From: Plantago major
Taxonomy: Eukaryota > Streptophyta > Magnoliopsida > Lamiales > Plantaginaceae
DNA: 64,000 nucleotides
NCBI GenBank assembly: GCA_026545765.1
Contig: CM048842.1
Coordinates: 73,544,871 to 73,608,870, forward strand
Direction of reading: 5' to 3'
Of the stretch, positions 35,204-46,866 are shown one piece after another (the stretch's first letter is position 1; each line of letters starts with the position of its first letter). The position numbers and the translations under genes are program-made. The notes beneath the pieces are model-generated. The model did no database searches. It was given only the letters and a program-made list of their open reading frames with translations, and was not told the origin of the DNA.

Positions 35204-36340
35204 TTGAAAACAGAAATAGAAGGGTTAATAAGGAGCGGAAAGTTGAAAGAACCAGTGTATGAAGAAGAGCCCTCCAGGCACCAGAGAAACGAACGAAGAA
35301 GGGAGGAGCGTGATTCGGAACCTCCGATAGGATCCTTACCGCCACCTCCTGCAGAAATTCCACCCCACCATGCCCAAAGACACCGCGGGTACCCTGAAGA
35401 TGTGGAAATGGAGAACCTTCCCTATAGCGGGGTTATCAATGCCATAGCAGGAGGACCAGCTGGAGGAGATAGCCGAAATGCGAGGGAGATGACCGCGCAA
35501 CATCTAAGAAACAATGATAGAGTCTATGCTCCACCGGTTCTGAAAGGAACAAATGCCATCACTTTTGATGATAGTGAAATCCCCCCACCAACGTCTGGTG
35601 GAGGAAATCTTAAAGACCCTGATGTTCCTTTGGTCGTCTCTCTAGTCATCGCCACTTATAAAGTCAACAAAGTTCTTGTTGACACAGGGAGTTCTTCCAA
35701 TGTCATCTCCAGGAGAACTGTGGAACAGATGCACTTGGGCTGTATTCAATACGGGCGCGTATACACCTCCTTAGTAGGATTCGGGGGTTCTATAGTTCGC
35801 CCTATTGGAAGTATACCCTTACAAGTCTCTATGGGAACTTTCCCGACGAGAGTGACTGAGACGATTCTCTTTGTGGTGGTCGACAACACGTTCGACTATA
35901 ACGTGATCCTGGGGCACCCAGGACTCAACCAATTCAGAGCAATCGCATCTCCCCTACACAATAGGGTGAAGTTCCCTACTCCAAATGGCGTGGGAGAAGA
36001 AGTGGGCAATGTTAGGGAAGCATGGGAATGTTACATCATGTTAACCAGAGGAGCCTCAGCACCCGTTCTTTCGGTCGCCAAAAGACCCAGGAGCCCTCCG
36101 CCTGCGCCTCTTACTCCAGTAAGGGAAGAGATTGGGGCTGGGACGTTCAAGGAGAAGTTCCCCAAGACTGCGAGGATGGAGCCTCATGAAGCCTTGAAAG
36201 AAGTTCAATTGATTGAGGGAGATCCGAAGAAGATAACCCGGATTGGAACGGAGATGAGCGTTGTGGTAGAAATGAAACTCAACACATGCCTTCGGGACAA
36301 TCGCGATGTCTTTGCCTGGAGCATTGACGACCTTTAGGGG
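35204..36340 (+). pseudogene. Element B gag-protease linker and aspartic protease
   Basis: A Pro-rich linker leads to GVINAIAGGPAGGDSRNARE, the pre-protease conserved block, and VNKVLVDTGSSSNVISRRT, the DTGS active site of a retroviral-type aspartic protease. FDYNVILGHPGLNQFRAIAS follows. The frame runs to TAG at 36338-36340, inside the conserved NRDVFAWS.DDL motif region before RT. Confidence 0.9.
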
Positions 36341-37620
36341 ATAGACCCAAGGATCGCAGATCACCGTCTGAACATGGATCCTACGGTAAAACATATCCGA
36401 CAAAAGATAAAGGACTTTGGGCCTGTTGAAGATGCTATCATAGTGGGAGAAGTGGAAAGGTTAATGAAAACGGGACACATCGAAGAAGTTAGATACTCCG
36501 ACTGGGTCTGTAACGTGGTCCTCGTCGAAAAAGCTCCGGGGAAGTGGAGAATATGTAATGACTTCACTAGGCTCAACAAGTTTTGTCCAAAGGATCCTTA
36601 TCCATTGCCTCGCATTGACCAGTTAGTAGACTCCACCGCGGGATGTGCGCTCCTAAGCTTCATGGATGCCTACCAAGGCTTCTATCAAATCAGAATGGCT
36701 CAAGAGGACGTAAAAAAGACGGCCTTCTTTGCAGCAGGAGGAGTCTACTGTTTCAAAGTCATGCCATTCGGCCTCAAGAACGCGTGCGCTACTTACCAAC
36801 GACTGATGAACAATATGTTCAAAGAGAAGTTGGGCAAAACTATGGAAGTCTATGTGGACGACATGCTAGTGAAAAGAAAGACTGAAGAGCAACATGTAGA
36901 GCACCTAAACAAATGCTTTTCCATCCTTAGGAAGTACAGAATGAAGCTGAATCCCGAGAAGTGCATGTTTGGCGTGAAGGGAGGAAAGTTCCTTGGATAC
37001 ATGGTCACGAAGAGAGGCATCGATGCCAACCCAGAAAAAATAAAGGCAATCCTGGACCTACCACAACCAAGGACAGTTAATGAAGTACAGAAGCTCCTCG
37101 GGAGGATAATGGCTCTAAGCCGCTTCATCTCCAGGTCCGCTGAGAAGAACCTACCCTTCTTTAAAATCTTGAGGAAAGGAGACAAGTTCGAATGGACAAA
37201 AGAATGTGAAGAGGACTTGGATAACTTGAAGAGCTATCTCCTTTCACCTCCCCTCTTGTCCAAACTAGTAGAAGGTGAACCTCTCTACCTCTACCTAGCG
37301 GCCACTGCTGAAGCCATGAGTTCCGTATTGGTGTGGATCCAAGAGAATGACCATATGCCGGTCTACTACCTAAGCAAGGCCCTTGTGGGCGCCGAAGCTA
37401 GGTATGTCAAGATTGAAAAGCTAGCCTCCGCGTTAGTCTAGACTGCCCGGCGACTGAAGCCTTACTTCAAATCTCATCGAATCGTGGTCCTCACCAATGA
37501 ACCACTCAAGCATGTCCTTGGCAAGCCAGATCAGTCTGGGCGTTTGTCCAAGTGGGCGATCGAATTAAGTGAATATGATATCGGGTACCAATCTCCATCA
37601 GCCAAGAAGGCTTAAGTCCT
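36341..37620 (+). pseudogene. Element B reverse transcriptase and first RNase H
   Basis: RT blocks are all present: DWVCNVVLVEKAPGKWRIC, FTRLNKFCPKDPYPLPRID, LLSFMDAYQGFYQIRMA and KTMEVYVDDMLVKRKT with the YVDD catalytic pair (about 36850). The RNase H that follows has LYLYLAATAEAMSSVLVWI in place of the usual TDAS, so the first catalytic Asp is missing, as in Tat first RNase H tethers generally. TAG at 37439-37441 and TAA at about 37614 interrupt the frame. Confidence 0.9.
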
Positions 37621-38360
37621 TGCCAACTTCCTGGTAGATTACCCCGAAGAAACAGAAGGAGGGACCGATAGTCCACAAGGGGACGTGAGCTATGTGATGC
37701 TCACTCAGACGAAGGCTATCCCGGAAGCAGAAAAAACCAAAGAAAAAGAGCCCGACGAGATATTCAAAGAGGATGTCCAACTCTGGGCTAAGTATTGGGA
37801 ACCCATGAACGACTCCCTGAGGGTGAGACACACTCCTAGATGAATTAGCCAACATCCCAACACCTACATCTTCCGTCAAGAGGCAGGCATACGGGAAAGT
37901 CCCCACTCTCGCGGTGGAGACGAAACCTGAAGGCAAAGAATGTTGAACATTGCAAGTGGAAGGATCCGCTACTGGACGACTGGGAGGAATAGGAATTCTC
38001 CTTGAGAGCCCTGATGACGCTATACTGGAATACGCCATCACCCTCAACTTTAAGGTGACAAACAATGAGGCCGATTACGAGACACTCCTCACTGGCTTGA
38101 GAATGGCAAGGTCACTTCAAGTGAAGTGAATCAGAGCTTATACAGACTCTCAGCTCGCCGAGTCCCAGTTTTCCGGATCTTTCGCCACTAAAGGACCCAA
38201 CATGATCAAGTACTTAGAACTCCTCAAGAAAGAAGTTGAGCACTTTGAAGCATTCACGCTCGAACGATTCAACAGGGAATGGAATGAGAAGGCCGACGCT
38301 CTTTCCAAGTACGCCTCTGCCTTAGGAATCCTAGACACGAGGAGCATCATCCTGATGACC
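37621..38360 (+). pseudogene. Element B second (archaeal-like) RNase H
   Basis: After a spacer with stops comes QVEGSATGRLGGIGILLES, then VTNNEADYETLLTGLRMA, RAYTDSQLAESQFSG and NEKADALSKYAS. This is the archaeal-type RNase H that Tat elements acquired. The first catalytic Asp (VDGS in element C) is Glu here (GAA), and a TGA at about 38127 separates the second and third catalytic blocks. Confidence 0.85.
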
Positions 38361-39604
38361 CTCATAGATTCTTCCCTGATAAACCCCATTGGCCAAGTCT
38401 TCCTCTTAGGCTCCGAAAGGAGCTGGATGACCGACATATTTTGCTATCTCAAAAATGGCTCCCTACCATCAGACCTTAAAGAAGCAAGAAGGATCCTGTG
38501 CCAAGCCAACATGTACTTTATCCTGGGAGAGGATATCTACAAGAGATCTTTCACTGGCACTCACATGAGATGCCTTCGACCCCACGAGGCAAAAACTGTT
38601 TTGGAAGAGATCCACGCGGGAAGTTGCGGGAGTCTCTCAGGGGGACAAACCTTGACTCAGAAGATCATAAGGCAGGGATACTATTGGCCTACCATTGATA
38701 AGGATGCTGCCAACTTCGCCCGTGCCTGTGAAGACTGCCAATACTATGCCAACATACCACATCACCGGACTAACCATATGATTCCGTCAATCATAGCTTG
38801 CCCATTTGATCAATGGGGAATAGACATAGTTGGCCCATTTCCCCGTGGTACACACCAAAAGAAGTTTCTTATTGTAGCAGTTGAGTACTTCACCAAATGG
38901 GTTGAGGCCGAAGCAGTGGCCACCATCACAGAGAGCCGAGTAAGAACCTTCATTTGGAAAAACATCATCCGCCGCTTCGGACTTCCTAGAGTCATAGTCT
39001 CCGATAATGGAGCACAATTCTCCGGAGCCAGGTTGAAAGAGTGGCTCCAATCCTTCAAGATAGAACAACGCTTCACTTCCGTTGGCTACCCTCAAGCCAA
39101 TGGTCAAGTTGAAGCTACCAACAAAACCATTGTGAAGATTCTGGAGAAGAGGTTGAGAACTTCTCAAGACAGCTGGGTAGATGATCTCGACGGAGTCCTT
39201 TGGGCACATCGGACAACAGCTCGCACTTCTACTCAAGAGACACCTTTCGCACTAGTCTATGGCTCAGAAGCGGTCATCCCCTCTGAAGTTGCTGTGGAAA
39301 CCCAAAGGATCCAACAATACCAACCTGTTGAAAATGAAATTGCAAGGATCTCGACCTTGAGCTCCTCAAAGACAAAAGAAGCAGGGCACTAGCTAACATC
39401 CTCCGCTATCAAGCTATGTCTGTCCGGGCTTACAACAAACATGTTCTCCCTAAGGATATACAAGTCTGGGACCTAGTCCTCCGAAGAGCTGACATCTTAA
39501 GTAATGTTGGTAAACTCAAGCCCAAGTGGGAAGGACCCTACAAGGTCATTGGGTTAGAGTCAATGGAAGCTTCAAGTTCGAAGATGATCAAGGAAGAGCC
39601 TTGA
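38361..39604 (+). pseudogene. Element B integrase
   Basis: The zinc-binding domain reads LEEIHAGSCGSLSGGQ and CEDCQYYANI. The His expected in CGSHSGG (present in element C) is Leu here. The catalytic core has WGIDIVGPFPRG, FTKWVEAEAVATITE, VIVSDNGAQFSG and the Glu in NGQVEATNKT (DDE complete). A stop at 39390-39392 precedes a frame-shifted C-terminal part with VLRRADILSNVGKLKPKWEG. Confidence 0.88.
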
Positions 39605-41749
39605 AGAGAACATGGAATGCTAATAACCTCAAAAATTCTACGCCTAGGGTTACTTCCCTGAAGCATACTACGTCAGTTGCTAAGTTTTTGTCATTTTCTT
39701 TTCCCGGCCTCGAAGCCCACCAGTTGTACTTGAATTTTCGCCAAATCAATACAACTTTTTTGCAAAACAACTGCACTATATTCGAACAAACACACTGCCT
39801 CGGACCCTTCAACGAGATCCGAGCCAATTACGAAACAGATGCCTGAACTTTTCGAGAGAATAAAATTATACAGCCGGGTCGGGCCAAGTAACATAACAAG
39901 CCGAAGCAAGACATTGCAACACTCAGAAAAGAGATTTGTATTTCTTACAGTACAGATTACAAATTCGGACATTCCCGTCCGAGTCACGTAAAGCAAAAGG
40001 AAAATCTACATCTTCTGTTACAACATAAGTACACGGTTCTTTGAGGGGTACCCAGCATCCGGAACGGACTAATCGTCTTCATTCCGAGCGGAACGGGTAC
40101 AACACCGTTCCGGAGCAAACATGTTAGAGTGCCTTTTTAGGAACATCCTTGACGACCGAACCATGAATCCTTGCAACGATCCTATGCGTGCCGAAGCAGA
40201 GTAGCCAGAGAACGGAGTTTACTCTTCGAACCGAGCTTATGACGATACGACAGCATCAATCATTTCTTCCCAGTAACTTGAGAGAACCCTCACGGGAACT
40301 CCAGTTACTGGAAACAAGTGACTAATGCGATCGGACCGACTTAAGACGGTCCGGGCACAGTAGCAATAGGACTCGGATGGTAGGAACGCACTGTAAAGGC
40401 GACTCATTTATGAAGTAGCATGTCCTGACCCCCGGACAAAGGATAAGCTTGAACCCGAATATCTTTGGTGCGGAGACGTAATCAAAATGCTTTCTCAGAC
40501 AATCCGCATCTTCCACCACAACCACTTTCTGGTTCGTGCTTATCCACACCACGAGAAAATGGTAAATGGTGGAAGGAGCAGGCAGCCCGAGGATTTGATT
40601 CTCCGAAGCAACAAGTGTAGTAATTCCTGGAACCAGCAAGCTAGTCTGCTCCCCCAGGGCTCAAGTTGTTGATACACACTACAGCCCCGGAGAGAGAAGA
40701 CTAGCACGGCCATCCGAGGAGATGTACTTCCAAAAATGGTAAAAAGTGGAAGGGGCAGGCAACCTGAGGAATTGACTTTCCGAAGTCACAAGTGTTTGGA
40801 AATCCCTGAGATCAGCAAGCTAATCTGCTCCCCCGGGGGTTGTTAATACACATACAGCCCCGGAGAGAGAAGATTAGCACGGCGACCCGAGGAAGATCAC
40901 CTCCGAGTGGCCCAATCTCGTCATTCCCAACTATGGTCCAATCCAAAGGGACCTTCGGACGACTGAAGAACCCTCAGAGACGGGTCACACAGGAACGGCG
41001 GAATCAACCTACTCGTTGAAGATGTTCGGACCCGAGGATCCGAATCATCTACTATGAAAGGGATGGAATGATCTGGCAAAAAGCCGTACAATCCCGGGGT
41101 ATATATAGAAGTAGAGGACCAATCATAACTCGCCACGTGGACCGTAATCGCAGGCTATGGGCTTGGGCCTAACACTTGGGCCTCTATTGGTCCCACCCAG
41201 CGACCCTTCACAATTTCGGCCTTATTGACTGAATTATTTTACACTATAGGCCATTCGGATCCGTCAATCCGAGCCTGTCATGATTGACAAGGTTCGGAGA
41301 GCTACATCAAGTCTATGAATCACGTAGGATTTTAACATCCGAACTAGTCCTACTTGTTACAAATTTTGATAAGCCCATCTCATCGGTACGATTGACATTC
41401 AAAACTAAGACCCGGATGAACGCTTTATCCGTCCGGGGCCGGGTGGTCAATCAATTCGTTATTGCCTTATTTCGGAAGCATTTGGTCTCGTTGACTCAGA
41501 TCCACTAGCCGACGTCCAAACCAACGACACTTGCTTAAGCTACTAGTTTATTTTATAAACTAAGTACGCAATGAAATACATGCATCTGAATAAGGAACAA
41601 CACAAGCATATGGGGAAGACGGTCCGAGCCACTGATGAGCCCGAACCGGTACAATAGATTACCAAATCAAAGATAAATATCCGAATCAAGATACGATAAA
41701 ACATTATTCATACAGAACAAAATGAAACATTGTCTTACGTTCCGAAGAC
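39605..41749. other. Element B non-coding region after pol
   Basis: No sense or antisense coding frame is supported. It contains a 178-bp tandem duplication (40556-40905) and short frames without features. It lies between integrase and the 3' end of the antisense gene. Confidence 0.6.
40556..40905. repeat. 178-bp tandem duplication in element B
   Basis: Two diverged copies starting AAAATGGTAAA (40556 and 40734) share GTGGAAGG, GCAGGCA, CAGCAAGCTA, CTGCTCCCCC, CAGCCCCGGAGAGAGAAGA and TAGCACGGC words in the same order. Confidence 0.85.
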
Positions 41750-42971
41750 CAGAATTACAGATTCTCGGGGCATACCCCGTCTTCACTTTTCTTGATGTCC
41801 GGGCGAACCAGCTCCTGCTCCGGATGGACCTCCGATCTCTTTCTCGAGGGAGGCTTGCAGATGCGCCAGCTTTTTTTTCTTTGGCTTCCTGGGCCAACCT
41901 TTTCTCCCTTCAGACCCTTAACTCCTCGAGGAAGGCAGGGCATTGCTTCATCGGATCAAGATCGCGAGAGAAGCCATGGACAGGCCCGGGCAGAGTCAGC
42001 CAGTCCCGGTTGTGCTCCGCATGTTCCTCCAAAAGGGATGAAGACACTGGACATCAATACCCGGGGCACGAAGGCCGGAAGGTACGGACCACCATGGTTA
42101 TACTTCTTGTCCTCTCTCTCGTCACAGACCAGCTCCACAAACTCGCACTTGAGAAAGTCATCATCCGAGACACCCTCTAGAGCAAACTCCGAGCCATCCA
42201 CCTCTTTGAAAGCAGTAATGCCTTCAGCCTCAAAGTCGCAGTCACTCGGGATCCATCCCCTGTGCCGAAGATGCCCCATGGCTGCATCGAAGCCATCCTG
42301 CCGAGCCTCGTCATACTTGGACTCAAGCATGAACTTGTAGGCGTCCGACCCCAAGAAATCTTGGACAGCCTGTGTCCGGACCTTTAACATCTCTTTAAGC
42401 ATCATATCCTTGAAGGTCCGGGAGGCACTGACGTACTCGTCCACGGTATCCTGGTGCACTTTGAGATCCTTCTCCAGGGACAGGATGACACTCTTCAGCT
42501 TCGCCGTTTCCGCTTCGGACTCCTTCACCGTGAGGGACTTCTTCAACCTTTAAGACAGGGAAACCACCTTGGACGTCTCCACCTCCCGAGCAGCCTCAGC
42601 CTTGGCCAGGTCCTCCTCCATTGTGGCCCCCTGACCCGCCATCACGGAGCACGCTTGAATAGCAGCAGTGAGCTACAATGTCCAACATTATAAAGTCAAT
42701 AAGAGGTCCGGGTCAAAGAAAGATAAAATTTTATGGCAACCAGTAAAACCATGGTTGGATTCGCATATACCTTCTGGTGAATTGCGGATAGCTCCGCAAT
42801 CCGGTCCAGCTCCGGAGCAGCAGCCATCCGAGCCACCTCGGCGTCCATGTCCGACTCACTAGTCATCTTCCCTTTGACCTTCTTGGCAGGAGGGATCGGA
42901 CCTTCAGATGGGCGCTTCTGTCCGGCCGCAGCACTCGACCCACTGGCAGGAGGATCCCGAGACACAGACCT

Positions 42972-43318
42972 TGTTCGTCAATAATTGTCTGCAGCCGAAC
43001 AGATATGTACCATTTTCGTTCATGACTCTTCATGAAATGGTTCATAGCTCAACTGGATAGGCACAACCCTTAGCAACCAACAGGTCCTTGGTTCTATACC
43101 CAATAGTTACAATTTTTGGAACAATTACAACATTTCATTCCACAACCTTTTTATCCATATATTTACATTTATTTTGTCGGAATTTATCGCAACCTCATTG
43201 CGAATACCATCGTATTAATAATTACAAGCGGTCTATTTGTGCATTAATTTCTCATTCATCTTCAATCCGAATTGAGTAATTAAAGACACTAAACACACTT
43301 TAATTAAAAATTCCAACA
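42972..43318 (-). repeat. LTR of nested element (3' LTR in its own orientation)
   Basis: 347 bp. It contains tRNA-like internal promoter boxes on the plus strand: TAGCTCAACTGG (43045-43056, A-box-like) and GGTTCTATACC (43090-43100, B-box-like), 45 bp apart as in a tRNA gene. Confidence 0.88.
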
Positions 43319-46300
43319 ATCCCCCACATGAATGAAAATTCATGCACACACGTGCTTCACACACTTCAGTTTTCCAGCGGAAAATCATATTGCATCGGGA
43401 TCGATTGTCATTGACATTGAATCGTCCCTAGTAGAATACCATCTGATTTACTTGCCACCCAGTGGACGTGGTGCCTTGAACCGGTCGGCGTTTTGTGTAA
43501 ACCAAGACAATGATATCAACACAATAATTCTCCTTATTGCCTCTTTCCTTTTCTCAGTCCATTAAAGGCCTTGGACTTCTTGGATTCATAAGTGTTCTTG
43601 TTTGAAGCGGCCTCCCATACTTCACACTTAAATAGGTGATCTCGTTCTAAGAGCATTCCTGCCAATGCTCTGCTCGTAAGCTAAAGAGATTAAGAATCTT
43701 CTTCAGAGATCATTAAGAGTTTAGTGACTCATCCTCTGTCCGGACTGCATGAGCACTTAATGTCTTTCACAGGAATGGCGCAAATGGAGTATAACTCCTA
43801 AGTGCTTTTACCTTGAAGTACAAAACTTCACGAGGCACGTACTGGTCCTTTACAGCTTAGTTGTCCCATTGAACCAAATTCTTGGGATCTCCAGTCAGTA
43901 TGGTTGGGTTGCCACCGTAAATTTCCTTATTGAGTGGGTCTTAAGCCCATTCCCCTAGACAGGCAGATTATATGATCAGTTAGGTGTTGCATTTGGTTAG
44001 TGGATCCGCATGTTATCCTTTGATTTCACACAATCAATAGTGATAACCCACCTATAGATCAACTGCCGAATGGTCTTATGTCTATGATGAAAAGTATAGA
44101 CTAACCATATGACATGTTGTGCCTTAACATATGCTCATGTGATTGTGTACATCAATCCACATTTTACTTCCACCTACGCTTCACTAACAATCTATGGTTT
44201 CTCCATGCATGCCTGAGACAACTCATATGTTATGACAGCGATAAGGAAGTGTTTCTTTGAGCCATCATGCTCATGCACTCAACATGTATCTTGTGCATAA
44301 GGATATGCATCTCCATGCCTTAAAACCTCACGTTTCATAAGTCAATAATTTCTTTATTGTCTCCAACTATAGAGAATTCTTTTCAACTAGGTTTTACCTT
44401 CAGTAAACCACAAAGAATTCAGTTTAGACACAAGAAGTCCACTCGATTTCATGCCACTACAATGGTCTTAATTGAAATCGTCATACTGAAACCCGTAGTT
44501 CAAACGATTAATTCCATACCTGTAACACGGTCTCATTTGGAAATCATCGCAATTTGGACCTCCAATCCAACCTATGTTCTTCAAGAAAATTTTCCCAATA
44601 TTTTCTCCACCTCGAAACAACCACGAGGGAACATCACAAGTATTCATACTTGCACAACTTTGTATTGGATACACCATGCTCTTGCCCTATCATGTGCCAA
44701 ATGTTATAAGTATTCCTTAAGAATTTTCGTCCTTCCCACATTTATAGAACTTCAAGCCATTATATATTTACCGTGGTCTTAGCTTTCATGCCGAGAAACT
44801 AAATTTCCGCATTATGAGATCCACTTAAATAGCACTTGAATTCTAACAAGATTTAAAGATAACAGTTTCATGTAGCCGCCCCCCACATGAGAAATGATTC
44901 TTTTAAATCTGAACTATAGAGCGTAAAGCTCTCGTCACCACATGAACGAAGTTTCAAGACATTACACATTTAATGTGATCTTTTCCATATGTCTGGAAAT
45001 AGAATTTCCGCATAACAAGACTCACTTAAATGATACTTGATTTCGATAAGCATGGACCAGAGGTCTCATTCACACTTTCCACACTAGAGTAGAATTTCTC
45101 ATGCACTTCATGCATAACAAGTACACATGCATTGAATATGCTACCATACACAATCATCACACAATATTACATAAACGAAATGTAATAAACTCATCATACA
45201 AACAAACATAACGATACATAGTTTACATACTTTTGTATGATTGCAAATGGATGATTGAACCAAAACAAGCATATAATGCAACTTCACAATGCAACAACAT
45301 GAGAACAAATATTGCCTTCAACTCTTCTCAAGTTTCAAGTTAAAATCACACTAAGTTTTCAACACACACATACTTTTAAAGTTCAGTAAGAAACAAGTAC
45401 GTAAAAGTAAGGCCACAATAATGTATCAAAAGCAACTTCATGATACAAAATTAAAATTCCAACAAGAAATGGAAATTAACATGCCATACTTATAATTTAA
45501 CCACATATATACCAACAGTACTAGACAAAGAGAGAAGGTATCAATTAAGGTTCAAACATGAACAACATGCAATCAGGTTAAATCGGAAAGTCACACTGGT
45601 CCATGGGACGCCAACTACTCAGGAGAAATTAGATGAATCGAAATCGCTAAATGAGTTTTGCAAAGGCAGTATCATATCAATATGAAATACAATCGGTTTA
45701 CTAATACACATGAACAGGTACCAAAGTAAAGTTAAAAAGTTGCAATATCATTCGCGTTTCCCAACATCAATTTAAACCAAGTTTAAATGAAACGACACAT
45801 GCAACAAACAAAAACCGTACTATGACTTTCCAACCCATTCATGCACTAGTAAACTAAAATTTGTAAAAACATCAGGAACATACCGAGACAAATTTTTGTG
45901 TCCTCCGTTCCAAAAGCTCCGCGCAGACTTAAACCATCTTCTAGCCAAATTCGTCATCTTCAAACACTTTCCACTATGATCATGAAAAGTCTTAAGTTGT
46001 TGGGTGAATTTCACATAATTGCGGGTGGGTAGTGTATCGAAGATGGATATCTGGAACACAACACAAAAACAAAATAATTTTTATACTGCTGAGCGAAGGC
46101 TGGGCCTATTTCCTTAAGACTTTATTTGTCCCGCTCTGGTGCTCACGGTTTACGTAACAAATAGTCTCCCAAGATAGAACAGCAGTGATGAATTAGAATT
46201 CTAGCACTTGAACTCTAACTCCGGCGAATTACTACAATAATGGATTAAATAACTGAAGAACATCCAACACCCGCCAAGTATAAATAGCAACTCTATTTTA

Positions 46301-46520
46301 TACTTCTTTATCCTCCGATACAGTTAGAAAATCCCATGGAAATTTGTATTCAACGTCCTCCAAACTTAAAAGTTACTTAGGACTTGAAATCCGTAAAGGA
46401 TAAACTATCTTGGTGATCTTCCACAATTCTCCTAGAAGAGAATCTGCGATTGGATGATTAAAAATGAAGTAGGGATGCCCTATATATAGATATCCAAAGA
46501 ATGGGAGGAAGGGACGCAAT
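43319..46520. other. Non-coding interior of the nested LTR element
   Basis: 3.2 kb with no supported frame on either strand. Short frames at 44357-44782 (+) and 45820-46059 (-) have no domain signature. A large non-coding interior fits a LARD-like or internally replaced derivative. Confidence 0.7.
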
Positions 46521-46866
46521 TGTTCGTCAATAATTGTCTGCGGCCGAACATATATGTACCATTTTCGTTCATGACTCTTCATGAAATGGTTCATAGCTCA
46601 ACTGGATAGGCACAACCCTTGGCAACCAACAGGTCCCTGGTTCTATACCCAATAGTTAAAATTTTTGGAACAATTACAACATTTCATTCCACAACCTTTT
46701 TATCCATATATTTACATTTATTTTGTCGGAATTTATCGCAACCTCATTGCGAATACCATCGTATTAATAATTACAAGCGGTCATTTGTGCATTAATTTCT
46801 CATTCATCTTCAATCCGAATTGAGTAATTAAAGACACTAAACACACTTTAATTAAAAATTCCAACA
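46521..46866 (-). repeat. LTR of nested element (5' LTR in its own orientation)
   Basis: 346 bp, almost identical to the copy at 42972-43318. The same tRNA-like boxes are at 46594-46605 and 46639-46649. Confidence 0.88.

Larger units (their letters stand above)
42972..46866 (-). mobile_element. Nested non-autonomous LTR retrotransposon, probably Copia-derived
   Basis: Direct repeats of 347 and 346 bp (42972-43318 and 46521-46866) with TG..CA ends are flanked by the target duplication GACCT (42967-42971, 46867-46871). The DNA at 43319-43330, read on the minus strand, is CATGTGGGGGAT abutting TGTTGGAATT. This is a polypurine tract next to an LTR start as in plant Copia elements, so the element runs on the minus strand. 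The 3.2-kb interior has no gag or pol frame (longest 141 codons, featureless), so it needs proteins in trans. The two LTRs are very similar, so the insertion is younger than element B. Confidence 0.9.

Noticed and set aside
39588-39996. Minus-strand frames after element B integrase
   Set aside because: No family resemblance, and separate from the antisense gene that begins much further downstream.
43038-43110. A functional tRNA gene
   Set aside because: A- and B-box-like sequences are present, but the acceptor stem does not pair and the T stem is poor; kept only as tRNA-like boxes within an LTR.
42972-43318. Cassandra-type 5S rRNA in the LTR
   Set aside because: The 5S internal control sequence (GGGATGGGTGACC-like) is absent.
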